This document shows, one piece after another, positions 45,812-53,865 of a DNA stretch of 64,000 bases (its first letter is position 1; the number at the start of each line of letters is the position of its first letter). The notes below the pieces were generated by a model. The model saw nothing but the letters and a program-made list of their open reading frames with translations, did not search any database and had not been told where the DNA came from. This DNA is from Paludibacteraceae bacterium (GTDB taxonomy: Bacteria > Bacteroidota > Bacteroidia > Bacteroidales > Paludibacteraceae). The DNA lies in assembly GCA_017478225.1 (NCBI GenBank), contig JAFVDX010000009.1, positions 62,001-126,000 of the forward strand. The letters are read 5' to 3'. A program made the position numbers and the translations under genes.

Positions 45812-46885
45812 ATGTCGAAACGCGTATTGATGGCCATGTCTGGAGGAATAGATTCTTCCGTTGCTGCCATGCTTCTTTTGGAGCAGGGTTATGAGTTGGT
45901 AGGTGTTACTTTTCGTACTTTCGACAGTATAAAAGAGAGTTGTTTGGTGAGAGAAAAGGGTTGCTGTTCGGTTGAGAGCATAATGGAAGCGAAGCATTTG
46001 GCTCAGAAATTAGGTTTTGAGCATCACATATTGGATTATAGACAGATATTCAAGGATACAGTAATTAAGAATTTTGTAGAAGAATATTCGTGTGGTCGTA
46101 CTCCCAACCCATGTGTGCTTTGCAATTCTCATATCAAATGGGGTGAGATGATAAAAGCGGCTGATAATTTAGGTTGTGATTTGATTGCAACCGGGCATTA
46201 TGCCCAAATAGAGCAATTCAGAGGGCATTGGTATTTGAAGAATGCAATAGATAAAAAGAAAGATCAAACCTATTTTCTTTGGATGCTTACGGAGGATAAT
46301 CTTAAGCGTACTATTTTTCCTTTAGGCGGGCTTGAGAAGACTCAGGTTCGTAATTTGGCTGCTCAACATGGATATGAGCAATTATCTAAAAAATCAGAAT
46401 CGCAAGAGATTTGTTTTATCCCGAATAACGATTATCGTACTTTTCTTCAGGATCAAGGTATTAGAATTTCTCAAGGTGAATATGTGGATGCTCAGGGTAA
46501 AGTTTTAGGTCGGCACGAAGGTTATCAAAACTATACGATTGGTCAGCGAAAGGGATTGGGAATTGCTTTAGGTGAGCCGAAGTTTGTAGTAAAGATAGAC
46601 GCGAGCAACAATAGAGTTACATTAGGAAGTCATGATGATTTATTGTCGTGTTATATACATGCTACTGATGTGCGTTTGAGAGATAAAGATTGGTTACTTT
46701 CTGACCCACAAGTGGAGGTGAGAATTAGGTATCGTTCTGCTGTTGTAAAAGCGCGTATAGAGTCGTTTGAAGGTGATAGAATAACTATAGAAACTCAGGA
46801 GCCTGTATGGGGGATTACGCCCGGGCAGTCTTTAGTAATATATAAAAACTCACTCTTGGTAGGTGGCGGAATTATAACCAATTAA
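45812..46885 (+). CDS. mnmA: tRNA-specific 2-thiouridylase MnmA
   Basis: MnmA puts sulfur on C2 of wobble U34 in tRNA-Lys, -Glu and -Gln. The 357-residue product has the ATP-binding PP-loop MSGGIDSSVAAMLL, the catalytic cysteine in TPNPCVLCNSHIKWG, the tRNA-contacting region KKDQTYFLWML, and the second catalytic cysteine in SESQEICFIPNNDY. The C-terminal beta-barrel (about residues 215-357) is complete. It follows lpd by 18 bp. Together with mnmG at 11-12.8 kb it covers both halves of the mnm5s2U34 modification. The ssrA promoter follows directly. Confidence 0.97.
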   Translation: MSKRVLMAMSGGIDSSVAAMLLLEQGYELVGVTFRTFDSIKESCLVREKGCCSVESIMEAKHLAQKLGFEHHILDYRQIFKDTVIKNFVEEYSCGRTPNPCVLCNSHIKWGEMIKAADNLGCDLIATGHYAQIEQFRGHWYLKNAIDKKKDQTYFLWMLTEDNLKRTIFPLGGLEKTQVRNLAAQHGYEQLSKKSESQEICFIPNNDYRTFLQDQGIRISQGEYVDAQGKVLGRHEGYQNYTIGQRKGLGIALGEPKFVVKIDASNNRVTLGSHDDLLSCYIHATDVRLRDKDWLLSDPQVEVRIRYRSAVVKARIESFEGDRITIETQEPVWGITPGQSLVIYKNSLLVGGGIITN

Positions 46886-46892
46886 AATATTT

Positions 46893-46923
46893 TTTGTCAA
46901 ACAAAATAAAAGTGTTACTTTTG
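46893..46923 (+). promoter_or_regulatory. Promoter of ssrA
   Basis: A -33 TTTG (46893-46896), a 19 bp spacer and a -7 TACTTTTG (46916-46923) match the Bacteroidetes consensus. The tmRNA 5' end is 19 bp downstream. Confidence 0.75.
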
Positions 46924-46942
46924 CCGCCTAAAAAAATGCAGA

Positions 46943-47336
46943 GGGGATATCTGGTTTTGACAGCAGGTAGAACAGGTATGTAAGCATGCCGAGCACTGCA
47001 GATGATGCTCGTTAAACTTGGTCTGCAGAATATAACTGGCAACAATTCTTATGCTCTCGCTGCCTAAACCGAAGTATAGTAGGTTGGCTTGATTTCGGCA
47101 CAAGGTGCTGAAACGGGACATCTCTCCGAGCCGTGTCTGTGGGCTGACGGATATAGAGGTGCAGAAATACACAGAATAGTTTGCTTTTGCTGCGAAAAGC
47201 AAACGAAAAAGAAGCAGATAAGGCGCAAGTTGGTGGCTCCGGTCTTGCTTGAGCACGAAAATCGAAGGCGGAGATAAGCATGTAGAAAGCATATTGGTTC
47301 CTTGTTTGGACGGGGGTTCGACTCCCCCTATCTCCA
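46943..47336 (+). ncRNA. ssrA: Transfer-messenger RNA (tmRNA, SsrA)
   Basis: The RNA rescues stalled ribosomes by acting first as alanyl-tRNA, then as a short mRNA. The 5' end GGGGATA pairs with TATCTCC at the 3' end (one G-U), and the 3' part has the T arm GGGGGTTCGACTCCCCC. The internal tag frame reads GNNSYALAA and stop (47038-47067), with the conserved YALAA degradation signal. The length of about 394 bases is normal for Bacteroidetes. Pseudoknot-like inverted segments follow the tag. The partner gene smpB is at 58.7-59.2 kb. The CCA end is not encoded. Confidence 0.95.
47038..47067 (+). other. tmRNA tag-peptide reading frame
   Basis: The codons GGC AAC AAT TCT TAT GCT CTC GCT GCC TAA encode GNNSYALAA. 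The resume codon is inferred from alignment with other Bacteroidetes tags and could be one codon off. Confidence 0.75.
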
Positions 47337-47342
47337 CTTAAT

Positions 47343-47379
47343 AAAAAATGCAAACCAAATTATTGATTTGCATTTTTTT
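47343..47379. terminator. Bidirectional terminator shared by ssrA and the beta-helix lipoprotein gene
   Basis: The arms AAAAAATGCAAA (47343-47354) and TTTGCATTTTTT (47367-47378) form a 12-bp stem with an A tract on one side and a T tract on the other, so it can work on both strands. It begins 6 bp after the tmRNA. Its right arm lies inside the last codons of the lipoprotein gene. Confidence 0.8.
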
Positions 47380-48817
47380 GTTGACTCCATTCATAGCACC
47401 CAGCATCGGGTAGAGTATCTCTTGCTACTTGAAGACGATCGGCAGTCAGATCATACTTAATAGTATATTCTTTGATGCCTATATTTTTGGCTTTAGAAAC
47501 AGAATCAAGAGCGAAATTATAATATATGTATCCTTCGCCATCGTCATTCTTGTGTAGATATATATTATTAAACACGGTATCGTTGGTTTGATAATATATA
47601 TTATCAGAGGCAATGGTAGGAGGCAGTGAGTCGCACCGTAAATAGTTGCCGCGAAATTCGCCTTTATAGTGTAGTGGTAACGGTGTGGCTAATACAAAAT
47701 TATTGGTTCTATTTCCGGTAACGATATTATTATAAAAATAAGTCTCCATCGGAGCCGTTTGTTTGCTAAGATTATTGAAATATATTGCGGCTACATCTTC
47801 TCGGCTTACCGGTTGTATGTTCATTGACTGAAAGTATGCAGCCAAAGTATTATGTACAAAAGTATGTTTGCCGCCTGATAAATATACGCAATATGATGCA
47901 CAATTGCTTATTTCTGTATTGAATATCTCTGCATCAATATTTTGCAATACCAATCCATAAAGTGCAAAATTATGTATAACTGAATTGCTTAATTTGAGCA
48001 TAGGTAGGTTAGAAGAGCGGTCGGAAATGCAATATAAACCCACCATTCCGCTCTTGATTTCCAAATAATTGAAGTTATAATTATGTGGTGTGTTATCGTT
48101 TGTTTGTTGTAAGAGGTAGATGCCATTCCAAGAACCTGATACATAATTATATGGCACATAGGGTAATATATCGTCCAATCGATCGCCCATGATACGAATG
48201 GGCTTTTGTAAACTACCATCTGCATTTACATCTGATAGACAAAATAATGCGGCATTGTTGTGCATATACAGAGTTGTACCTGCTTGGATAGTAAGATTAC
48301 CTCCTATTACTAAAGTGTCTAATAGTAAATATGGGATGTCAGCAGTCATGTTATAATCAGACTCAATCACACGCTTTTTTATCAGGTGAACATTTTGGCC
48401 AAATGCCTCTAAGCATAATTGCTCTGTGTGATCATTAAGGTCAAAAAGTATTTTGTCTTCAATAAGTACCGGATTTTGGCTATCTTGTGTGTCAATAGTG
48501 GCTTTTACAAACATGTAAAGACTATCACCAGAATTTAAAGTAATGTCTTTCCATAGTTCATGATTAGACTCACCATCAAGATTGATTTGAAAATATTTGT
48601 TGTTCTCTTGTCTTACTTTATTGATTTTGATTGCCTTTTTTTGAGGATTATATATCATTACCTGCTTGGTGATAGTAGTGATATTAGTAAATACAGTGTC
48701 GAAACGAAGTGTATCCTCTGAAAACAAAAGTCTTGCATTAGGATCAGTTGTATAATTGGTTTGACAAGAAACCAAAACACAAGCGACTATGATGATATAT
48801 AAGAGATGTTGTTTCAT
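47360..48817 (-). CDS. Lipoprotein with right-handed parallel beta-helix
   Basis: The 485-residue product starts with a lipoprotein signal peptide (lipobox VLVSC, Cys18), so it is likely attached to an envelope membrane and perhaps surface-exposed. Residues 30-150 look like a beta-sandwich (LLFSEDTLRFDTVFTNITT). Residues 170-430 have short repeating strands with Asn ladders (HNNAALFCLSD, NSVIHNFALYGLVLQN, NTEISNCASYCVYLSGG), typical of parallel beta-helix proteins. It ends with PDAGCYEW, common in such proteins. The start is the ATG 48815-48817. The function is unknown; no catalytic site is obvious. The last codons lie in the shared terminator. Confidence 0.85.
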   Translation of the reverse strand: MKQHLLYIIIVACVLVSCQTNYTTDPNARLLFSEDTLRFDTVFTNITTITKQVMIYNPQKKAIKINKVRQENNKYFQINLDGESNHELWKDITLNSGDSLYMFVKATIDTQDSQNPVLIEDKILFDLNDHTEQLCLEAFGQNVHLIKKRVIESDYNMTADIPYLLLDTLVIGGNLTIQAGTTLYMHNNAALFCLSDVNADGSLQKPIRIMGDRLDDILPYVPYNYVSGSWNGIYLLQQTNDNTPHNYNFNYLEIKSGMVGLYCISDRSSNLPMLKLSNSVIHNFALYGLVLQNIDAEIFNTEISNCASYCVYLSGGKHTFVHNTLAAYFQSMNIQPVSREDVAAIYFNNLSKQTAPMETYFYNNIVTGNRTNNFVLATPLPLHYKGEFRGNYLRCDSLPPTIASDNIYYQTNDTVFNNIYLHKNDDGEGYIYYNFALDSVSKAKNIGIKEYTIKYDLTADRLQVARDTLPDAGCYEWSQQKNANQ

Positions 48818-48871
48818 TAAAGTTAATTTTTTGTGGATGTGGCGAGTGAGGATACTCACGCTCTTGGGGTG

Positions 48872-48903
48872 CAAAGGTACTGATATATTTCTGATTTGAC
48901 AAA
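48872..48903 (-). promoter_or_regulatory. Promoter of the beta-helix lipoprotein gene
   Basis: On the minus strand there is a -33 TTTG (CAAA at 48900-48903), a 20 bp spacer and a -7 TACCTTTG (CAAAGGTA at 48872-48879), matching the consensus. The start codon is 54 bp downstream. Confidence 0.75.
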
Positions 48904-49046
48904 TTTAGCAACTTATGTCTTTCCTACAATGAATAACATAAACTTATCTTTAGCAAGATATTACATGTCTGTATTTGCCTTTAAAAGTATATATTTTTTA
49001 GTTAGAACATACTTAAATATAAGTGGTTTGCTTTGCTGGCATTGAT

Positions 49047-49078
49047 ATTGTAAGTATGATAAAAATGCTGTATTTTTG
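49047..49078 (+). promoter_or_regulatory. Probable promoter of dacB
   Basis: A -7 box TATTTTTG (49071-49078) with ATTG at 49047-49050, one base off the -33 consensus TTTG, 20 bp upstream. It implies a leader of about 115 bases before dacB. Confidence 0.55.
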
Positions 49079-49203
49079 CAATTCTTTAGGTGCGTAGGTA
49101 ATTTGACTTACATACAAACAAAGACAACTAATATATAACAGATTAGTGAGTGCAGATTGCGTTATTTAATTTTTCATGGTAGGACATCATAAATTATAAC
49201 TGA

Positions 49204-50640
49204 ATGAAAAAGACATCAATAATTATAATATTTATTTTTTGTGCGATTTTAGGTTTTTCGCAGGAGAGTGCAGTTGATAATTTTATTAGCAATAATGCAT
49301 TGAAATATGCTAATGTAGGTATATATATCAAAAATATCACTACTGGCAAGGTTTTGGCAGATTACAGAAGTACAAATATTATTTCTCCTGCTTCTACACA
49401 GAAACTTATAACCACTACTACTGCTTTGGAACTCTTGGGAGGTGATTTTCGTTTTACTACATATCTTGAGACAGATAGTTATATAGAAGGTGGAGTGTTG
49501 AAAGGGAATTTGTATATTTATGGTACGGGGGATCCTACTCTTGGAAGTCAGAAAGTAGGAAATCAGATGTTTCTTTATCAATGGGTAAAAGCACTTAAGA
49601 ATTTAGGTATAACTAAGATAGATGGTGATGTGATTGCGGATGTGTCTTTTTATGATGGTGATGCTATAAACCCGCAGTGGATATGGGAGGATATAGGAAA
49701 TTATTATGCCCCGGGTATATTTGCTTTGCCATATTTAGACAATACATTGAACATACAACTTCGTAGTGCGGCGATAGGCAGTGTGGCTGAAGTGGTAAAG
49801 ACGCTGCCTCAAATTGATGATTTGGTCTTTGAAAATCATATCCGTTGTACAAGTATCACATACGATGGTGCTTATGTGCATGGTGTACCATATAGTAATA
49901 TTCGCTATCTGACAGGTTCAATACCAAGCAACCATGGCATTTTTGGGGTAAAAGGTGATATTCCGAATCCACCATTGTTGCTTGCTAAACATTTTGTTGA
50001 AAGACTTCGTGAAAGTGGTGTAGAAGTAACTGGTAAAGCGGACTATCTGACAGAGGGTAGTAGGCAGAGTCGTCAAATCTTATATGAGCATAAATCAGAA
50101 AAATTATGTGAGATTGTAAAAGAGATAAATCAGAATTCTAATAACTTATATGCAGAGCAAGTATTCAGGTATTTGGGTCATAAAATTCAAGTGCCTTGTA
50201 CTATTCAAAATTCAGTGCTGATAGAGCAGCAATGTTGGAGAAACAGGGGAGTGAATTTACAAAATACTTTTATAATGGATGGTAGTGGTTTGGCACCGCA
50301 GAATGGAATAAGTGCTCTGACATTGGTTCAGTTGCTTTCAGCAATGCAGAAGAGTCCACAGTATGATTGTTTTTATCAATCTTTGCCTATGTCAGGTGAG
50401 AGTGGGACACTGAAGGGATTTCTTAAAGAAACTCCGTTGCAGGGTAGGGTAGTGGCTAAAAGCGGTACAACCTCGAGAATCAAAAGTTATGCGGGATATA
50501 TCAACATGCCGAATGGTGATCAATTGGCGTTTGCAGTGTTAGTGAATAATGCCAATTGTAAGGCAAGAGTTGTGCAAACATATATAGAAAAACTACTTGT
50601 CGGTATCTTTAATGAGGCTCAAAATACCTTGAGTAAGTGA
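49204..50640 (+). CDS. dacB: D-alanyl-D-alanine carboxypeptidase/endopeptidase (PBP4, DacB)
   Basis: A periplasmic class C penicillin-binding protein that trims or cuts peptidoglycan cross-links. The 478-residue product has a signal peptide (about residues 1-20, ending GFSQ). The active-site serine is Ser64 in SPASTQKLITTTTALEL (SxxK). The SxN motif is in NQNSNNLYAEQ and the KTG-like motif is VAKSGTTSRIKSYAGY. A large inserted domain sits between SxxK and SxN, as in PBP4 proteins. Its last 48 bases overlap the convergent epimerase gene. Confidence 0.96.
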   Translation: MKKTSIIIIFIFCAILGFSQESAVDNFISNNALKYANVGIYIKNITTGKVLADYRSTNIISPASTQKLITTTTALELLGGDFRFTTYLETDSYIEGGVLKGNLYIYGTGDPTLGSQKVGNQMFLYQWVKALKNLGITKIDGDVIADVSFYDGDAINPQWIWEDIGNYYAPGIFALPYLDNTLNIQLRSAAIGSVAEVVKTLPQIDDLVFENHIRCTSITYDGAYVHGVPYSNIRYLTGSIPSNHGIFGVKGDIPNPPLLLAKHFVERLRESGVEVTGKADYLTEGSRQSRQILYEHKSEKLCEIVKEINQNSNNLYAEQVFRYLGHKIQVPCTIQNSVLIEQQCWRNRGVNLQNTFIMDGSGLAPQNGISALTLVQLLSAMQKSPQYDCFYQSLPMSGESGTLKGFLKETPLQGRVVAKSGTTSRIKSYAGYINMPNGDQLAFAVLVNNANCKARVVQTYIEKLLVGIFNEAQNTLSK

Positions 50641-51492
50641 TACTTTAGGTTTCCAGAATTTCTCTAATTCTTTGTTTTGAGGAGCGATGGCACTCATTAC
50701 ATCTAATGGGCGATAGTCTCTGCCTCCCCAGTGGATATTAAGCGGACGACCTATAATCTGCTGTATTGTGTCTGCCACAGCACGAATATTAGTACCTTTA
50801 GATGTTCCTATATGGTATTCGCCTTCGGCAAGTGCTTGAGGCGATTTAACTATATTAACGAAAAATTGTACTACATCACTCAAATGAATAAAGTCAAGTA
50901 CTTGTTCGCCTTGGGTCATGTCAACTGGTTTTTCTGAAGTGACGGATTCAAGGATATAATCAATAAGTTTTTTCTGAGTATCCTTGCCTCCATATACTGT
51001 ATATAAGACTGCAGTGATGACTTTTAGAGGGATAGTATCTTGATAATAAGTAAGTATATGTCGAAAAGCCGTTTTGGTGGCACTATATAGGTATGCCGGT
51101 CTGAAACCATTGCTTACTCCCATTCTATATTCAGCAAAACTGCCTACATTAACAAATGTAATGGGGTTGCTTGTCTTTATCTGAGATAGTTCATTGAGTA
51201 GCCAAACACCATAGTTGATGTTTGCATTGAGCATTGGCGTGATAATTTCTGAATCTGCTCGAGAGGTGGAGAGTGTGGCTAAGTGGATAACAAGATCAGG
51301 GCTGAAATCATGTATGGATGCTTGGTCATAGACATCTTTATGAATACATTGTTTATATGGCATAAGAACCTGTGCCTTTTGTATATCTCTATTGAGAGTG
51401 AGAATACTTGCCTGAGGTTCTTGCTCAGTTATTTGCTTTACTAACTGTCTGCCAATATAGCCGGTTGCTCCTGTTATAAGTACTTTGGTCAT
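50593..51492 (-). CDS. NAD(P)-dependent sugar reductase/epimerase (SDR family)
   Basis: The 299-residue product is an extended short-chain dehydrogenase/reductase. The nucleotide-binding loop ITGATGYIGRQLV lies at the N-terminus, with LVIHLATLSTSRADS after it and the catalytic YSATKTAFRHIL (YxxxK) mid-protein. It is the last gene of the rfbF-rfbG-cupin-SDR unit. By analogy with CDP-ascarylose and CDP-abequose/paratose pathways it most likely reduces the 4-keto group of the CDP-6-deoxy sugar made by its neighbours; an epimerase role is the alternative. Its 3' end overlaps dacB on the other strand. Confidence 0.85.
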   Translation of the reverse strand: MTKVLITGATGYIGRQLVKQITEQEPQASILTLNRDIQKAQVLMPYKQCIHKDVYDQASIHDFSPDLVIHLATLSTSRADSEIITPMLNANINYGVWLLNELSQIKTSNPITFVNVGSFAEYRMGVSNGFRPAYLYSATKTAFRHILTYYQDTIPLKVITAVLYTVYGGKDTQKKLIDYILESVTSEKPVDMTQGEQVLDFIHLSDVVQFFVNIVKSPQALAEGEYHIGTSKGTNIRAVADTIQQIIGRPLNIHWGGRDYRPLDVMSAIAPQNKELEKFWKPKVSLTQGILSLIKDTDK

Positions 51493-51493
51493 A

Positions 51494-51904
51494 TTATTTA
51501 TACTCTTTTGTATCTGCCTCTTGCGGGTCGTGGGGTTGAGGAATAATATCTAATATGATAGATGTCTGGTTTGCCACCCCCTCAAACGACATCCACAAAT
51601 GAGGTTCGATAGTGAGGCGTTGGTAGTTGTCGTCGGGAGAGAGTTCTACTACCATCGTTTCGCCGCAAGTTGGGCTGTCTTTTCTATCATCGTATATTCT
51701 AAATCGTACTTTACCACTGACTACTATAAGATTTAGTGTCATGCGATTGTGTCGCTTCCAACCTTTTATTTGACCATGTAGTATCTCAGAAAAATATGCT
51801 TCTCCAAACCCGCAATAGGAAGTTTCTGTGGCTTTAAGAGCATGCAGTACATCGCCTTTGTCGGTATGTATCCTTTTAAGTGGGGTTAGCGTTACACCTC
51901 TCAT
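51494..51904 (-). CDS. RmlC-like cupin, probable CDP-4-keto-6-deoxysugar epimerase
   Basis: The 136-residue product is a small single-domain cupin of the dTDP-4-dehydrorhamnose 3,5-epimerase superfamily, shorter than RmlC itself (about 180 residues). Visible features are FSEILHGQIKGWKRHNRMT (an RmlC-type strand with the His where a catalytic residue is expected), VVSGKVRFRIYDDRKDSPT and WMSFEGV. It lies between rfbG and the SDR gene, with 29 bases overlapping rfbG and 1 base between it and the SDR. It probably epimerises C3 and/or C5 of CDP-4-keto-6-deoxyglucose. The exact specificity is unknown. Confidence 0.78.
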   Translation of the reverse strand: MRGVTLTPLKRIHTDKGDVLHALKATETSYCGFGEAYFSEILHGQIKGWKRHNRMTLNLIVVSGKVRFRIYDDRKDSPTCGETMVVELSPDDNYQRLTIEPHLWMSFEGVANQTSIILDIIPQPHDPQEADTKEYK

Positions 51905-52949
51905 AATATTCTATTTGATTAAGTGTTAAACCATACATATCTACATCTTGCGAGTAAAAATCTTTATACCAATTGGCTGTGAGTTTCACTGTTTGGTCAT
52001 AGTTGAGTGTGGCATGCCAGGAAAGTAGTGCTTGAGCCTTATCGCAATTTAGTTTGAGCAATGTGGCTTCGTTGAAAGGTTGAGTATCTGTTATTCTGAC
52101 AGGGTCTTGTATTTCCCAATATTTAGCAATATCCTCTACTAATTGCTTTACAGTCTTTAGTTGTTCGGCTCTTGGTCCGAAATTGAACGTTTCTCCGTTG
52201 AGTTTATGATTCTCATTTAGTTGTTTTGCTAAAGTCAGGTAGCCGGAAAGTGGTTCTAATACATGTTGCCATGGTCGGGTGGCAAATGGTGAACGGATTT
52301 CTACCGGTTTATTGTTTGCAAAGGCTTTGATGGTATCAACTACTATTCGGTCTTTGCTCCAATCGCCTCCTCCTATCACATTGCCTGCACGAGCAACGGC
52401 AATAAGTATATTTTCTTTGTGTTTTAAGAATGAGTGCCAATAACTTTTTATCACTAACTCAGCCGCTCCTTTGCTGCCGGAATATATATCTTTTCCTCCC
52501 ATTCTATCGTTTTCTCTGTATCCCCATATCCATTCTACATTATCGTATGCCTTGTCGGAGGTGATGATAACTGCTGTTAGCGGGTGAGAATAGTTTTTAA
52601 GTGCTTCTAAGACGCTTGCAGTACCCATTACATTGGTTGAGATGGTTTCCCAAGGATTGTTGTATGATGTGCTAACGATGGCTTGTGCTGCGAGGTGAAA
52701 AACAAAATCAGGTCTGGTCGTCTCAAGAAACTCAGCAAATGTGTCTTTATCTCGCACATCTCTCCAGCATTGAGTTATGTGTTGTTCTAAGTTTAAGACT
52801 CTGTACATAGCCGGTTCTGTAAGCACAGAATTGCTATAACCAAACACTTGTGCACCTTGTTTGAGTAGCCATACAGTAAGCCATGACCCTTTGAAGCCGG
52901 TGTTGCCTGTGATTAGTACTTTTTTCCCTTTGAAAGTATCTGCAAACAT
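51876..52949 (-). CDS. rfbG: CDP-glucose 4,6-dehydratase
   Basis: This SDR-type enzyme turns CDP-glucose into CDP-4-keto-6-deoxyglucose with bound NAD. The 357-residue product has GKKVLITGNTGFKGSWL (NAD-binding, with the FKGSWL form typical of RfbG), FHLAAQAIVSTSYNNP, IITSDKAYDN, the catalytic YSGSKGAAELV (YxxxK) and GRAGNVIGGGDWSKDR-like ARAGNVIGGGDWSKDRI. It comes 3 bp after rfbF in the same unit, which supplies its substrate. Confidence 0.96.
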   Translation of the reverse strand: MFADTFKGKKVLITGNTGFKGSWLTVWLLKQGAQVFGYSNSVLTEPAMYRVLNLEQHITQCWRDVRDKDTFAEFLETTRPDFVFHLAAQAIVSTSYNNPWETISTNVMGTASVLEALKNYSHPLTAVIITSDKAYDNVEWIWGYRENDRMGGKDIYSGSKGAAELVIKSYWHSFLKHKENILIAVARAGNVIGGGDWSKDRIVVDTIKAFANNKPVEIRSPFATRPWQHVLEPLSGYLTLAKQLNENHKLNGETFNFGPRAEQLKTVKQLVEDIAKYWEIQDPVRITDTQPFNEATLLKLNCDKAQALLSWHATLNYDQTVKLTANWYKDFYSQDVDMYGLTLNQIEYYERCNANPT

Positions 52950-52952
52950 ATA

Positions 52953-53723
52953 TTACCAAATTTTCCAAGGTGCTTGACCTTTGTCCCACATTAAATTTAA
53001 CTCTTGATTATCGCGCAAAGAATCCATAGGTTTCCAAAAACCGATATGTTTATATGCGTTGATTTGTCCTTGAGCGAGCAGGCGTTGCATAGGTTCGCGT
53101 TCTAACATCTCGTTGTCGCCTTCAATAAAGTCGAATATCTGCGGTTGGCAAACAAAAAAACCTGCATTTATCCATGAGCCGCCTGATTGTGGTTTCTCAA
53201 TAAAGGCGGTTACTTGGCCGTTGTCGGCTATATCAACAACACCCAATTTGCCGGAAGGTTGATATGTGGTCATGGTAAGGTATTTTCCTGCCTTTTTATG
53301 ACATTCAATAGTGGCTTTTATATCTATATTTGCGACTCCATCTCCATAAGTAAGCAAAAAAGGCTCATTGCCAATATAGTCTTTTATTCGTTTCACTCTG
53401 CCGCCTGTAAGAGTATTTAGGCCTGTGTCAATCATAGTTACACGCCACGGTTCTGTGTTGGTCTTAAGTACGCGAAGACTATTGTCTTGCAGATTGACCT
53501 CAATATCGCAATTGTGCCGAAAATAATTGGCAAAATACTCTTTTATAACATACTGCTTATAGCCACAACATATAATAAAATCATTAAAGCCATAAGAACT
53601 ATAAATTTTCATGATATGCCAAAGTATGGGTTTACCGCCTATTTCAACCATTGGTTTAGGAATAAGACCTGTTGCCTCTGACATGCGTGTACCATATCCA
53701 CCTGCAAGAATTACTACTTTCAT
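52953..53723 (-). CDS. rfbF: Glucose-1-phosphate cytidylyltransferase
   Basis: Makes CDP-glucose from CTP and glucose-1-phosphate. The 256-residue length is typical. It starts with the nucleotidyltransferase signature VVILAGGYGTRMSEATG and has PMVEIGGKPILWHIMKIYS, the metal-binding LLTYGDGVANID, and GGSWINAGFFVCQPQIFD. It is the first gene of the four-gene CDP-sugar unit, with a strong promoter 26-57 bp upstream of the ATG. Confidence 0.97.
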   Translation of the reverse strand: MKVVILAGGYGTRMSEATGLIPKPMVEIGGKPILWHIMKIYSSYGFNDFIICCGYKQYVIKEYFANYFRHNCDIEVNLQDNSLRVLKTNTEPWRVTMIDTGLNTLTGGRVKRIKDYIGNEPFLLTYGDGVANIDIKATIECHKKAGKYLTMTTYQPSGKLGVVDIADNGQVTAFIEKPQSGGSWINAGFFVCQPQIFDFIEGDNEMLEREPMQRLLAQGQINAYKHIGFWKPMDSLRDNQELNLMWDKGQAPWKIW

Positions 53724-53748
53724 CAGAATTGATATTTTGTTTTGCTCG

Positions 53749-53780
53749 CAAAATTACGATAATTTTTGTTATTGCACAAA
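53749..53780 (-). promoter_or_regulatory. Promoter of the CDP-sugar operon
   Basis: On the minus strand there is a -33 TTTG (CAAA at 53777-53780), a 20 bp spacer and a -7 TAATTTTG (CAAAATTA at 53749-53756). It is 26 bp upstream of rfbF. Confidence 0.75.
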
Positions 53781-53806
53781 TCTAATTTTCTACTCTGCTT
53801 CTATAT

Positions 53807-53846
53807 AAAAAGAGTTGCCAACATTGAAAGTTAGCAACTCTTTTTT
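53807..53846 (-). terminator. Rho-independent terminator after secDF
   Basis: The inverted repeat AAAAAGAGTTGC (53807-53818) with GCAACTCTTTTTT (53834-53846), extended inward with one mismatch, ends in a T run on the minus strand. It lies 20 bp after the secDF stop and upstream of the rfbF promoter. Confidence 0.85.
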
Positions 53847-53865
53847 ATGAGAAATATGAGTTTAA

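Larger units (their letters stand above)
48818..49203. other. 386-bp divergent intergenic region
   Basis: No gene is seen here. It holds the leftward promoter of the beta-helix lipoprotein (48872-48903), a small hairpin GTGAG-GATA-CTCAC in that gene's leader (48846-48859), and the rightward promoter of dacB (49047-49078). The dacB leader is about 115 bases long, with an imperfect inverted repeat (GTAGGTAA with TTACATAC, near 49096-49117). No open frame longer than a few codons stands out. Confidence 0.6.

Noticed and set aside
46915..47353. Two minus-strand open frames of 113-140 codons across the tmRNA gene
   Set aside because: They lie entirely antisense to ssrA, whose ends, T arm and tag frame are clear. 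Their coding looks are a known artefact of tmRNA sequence.
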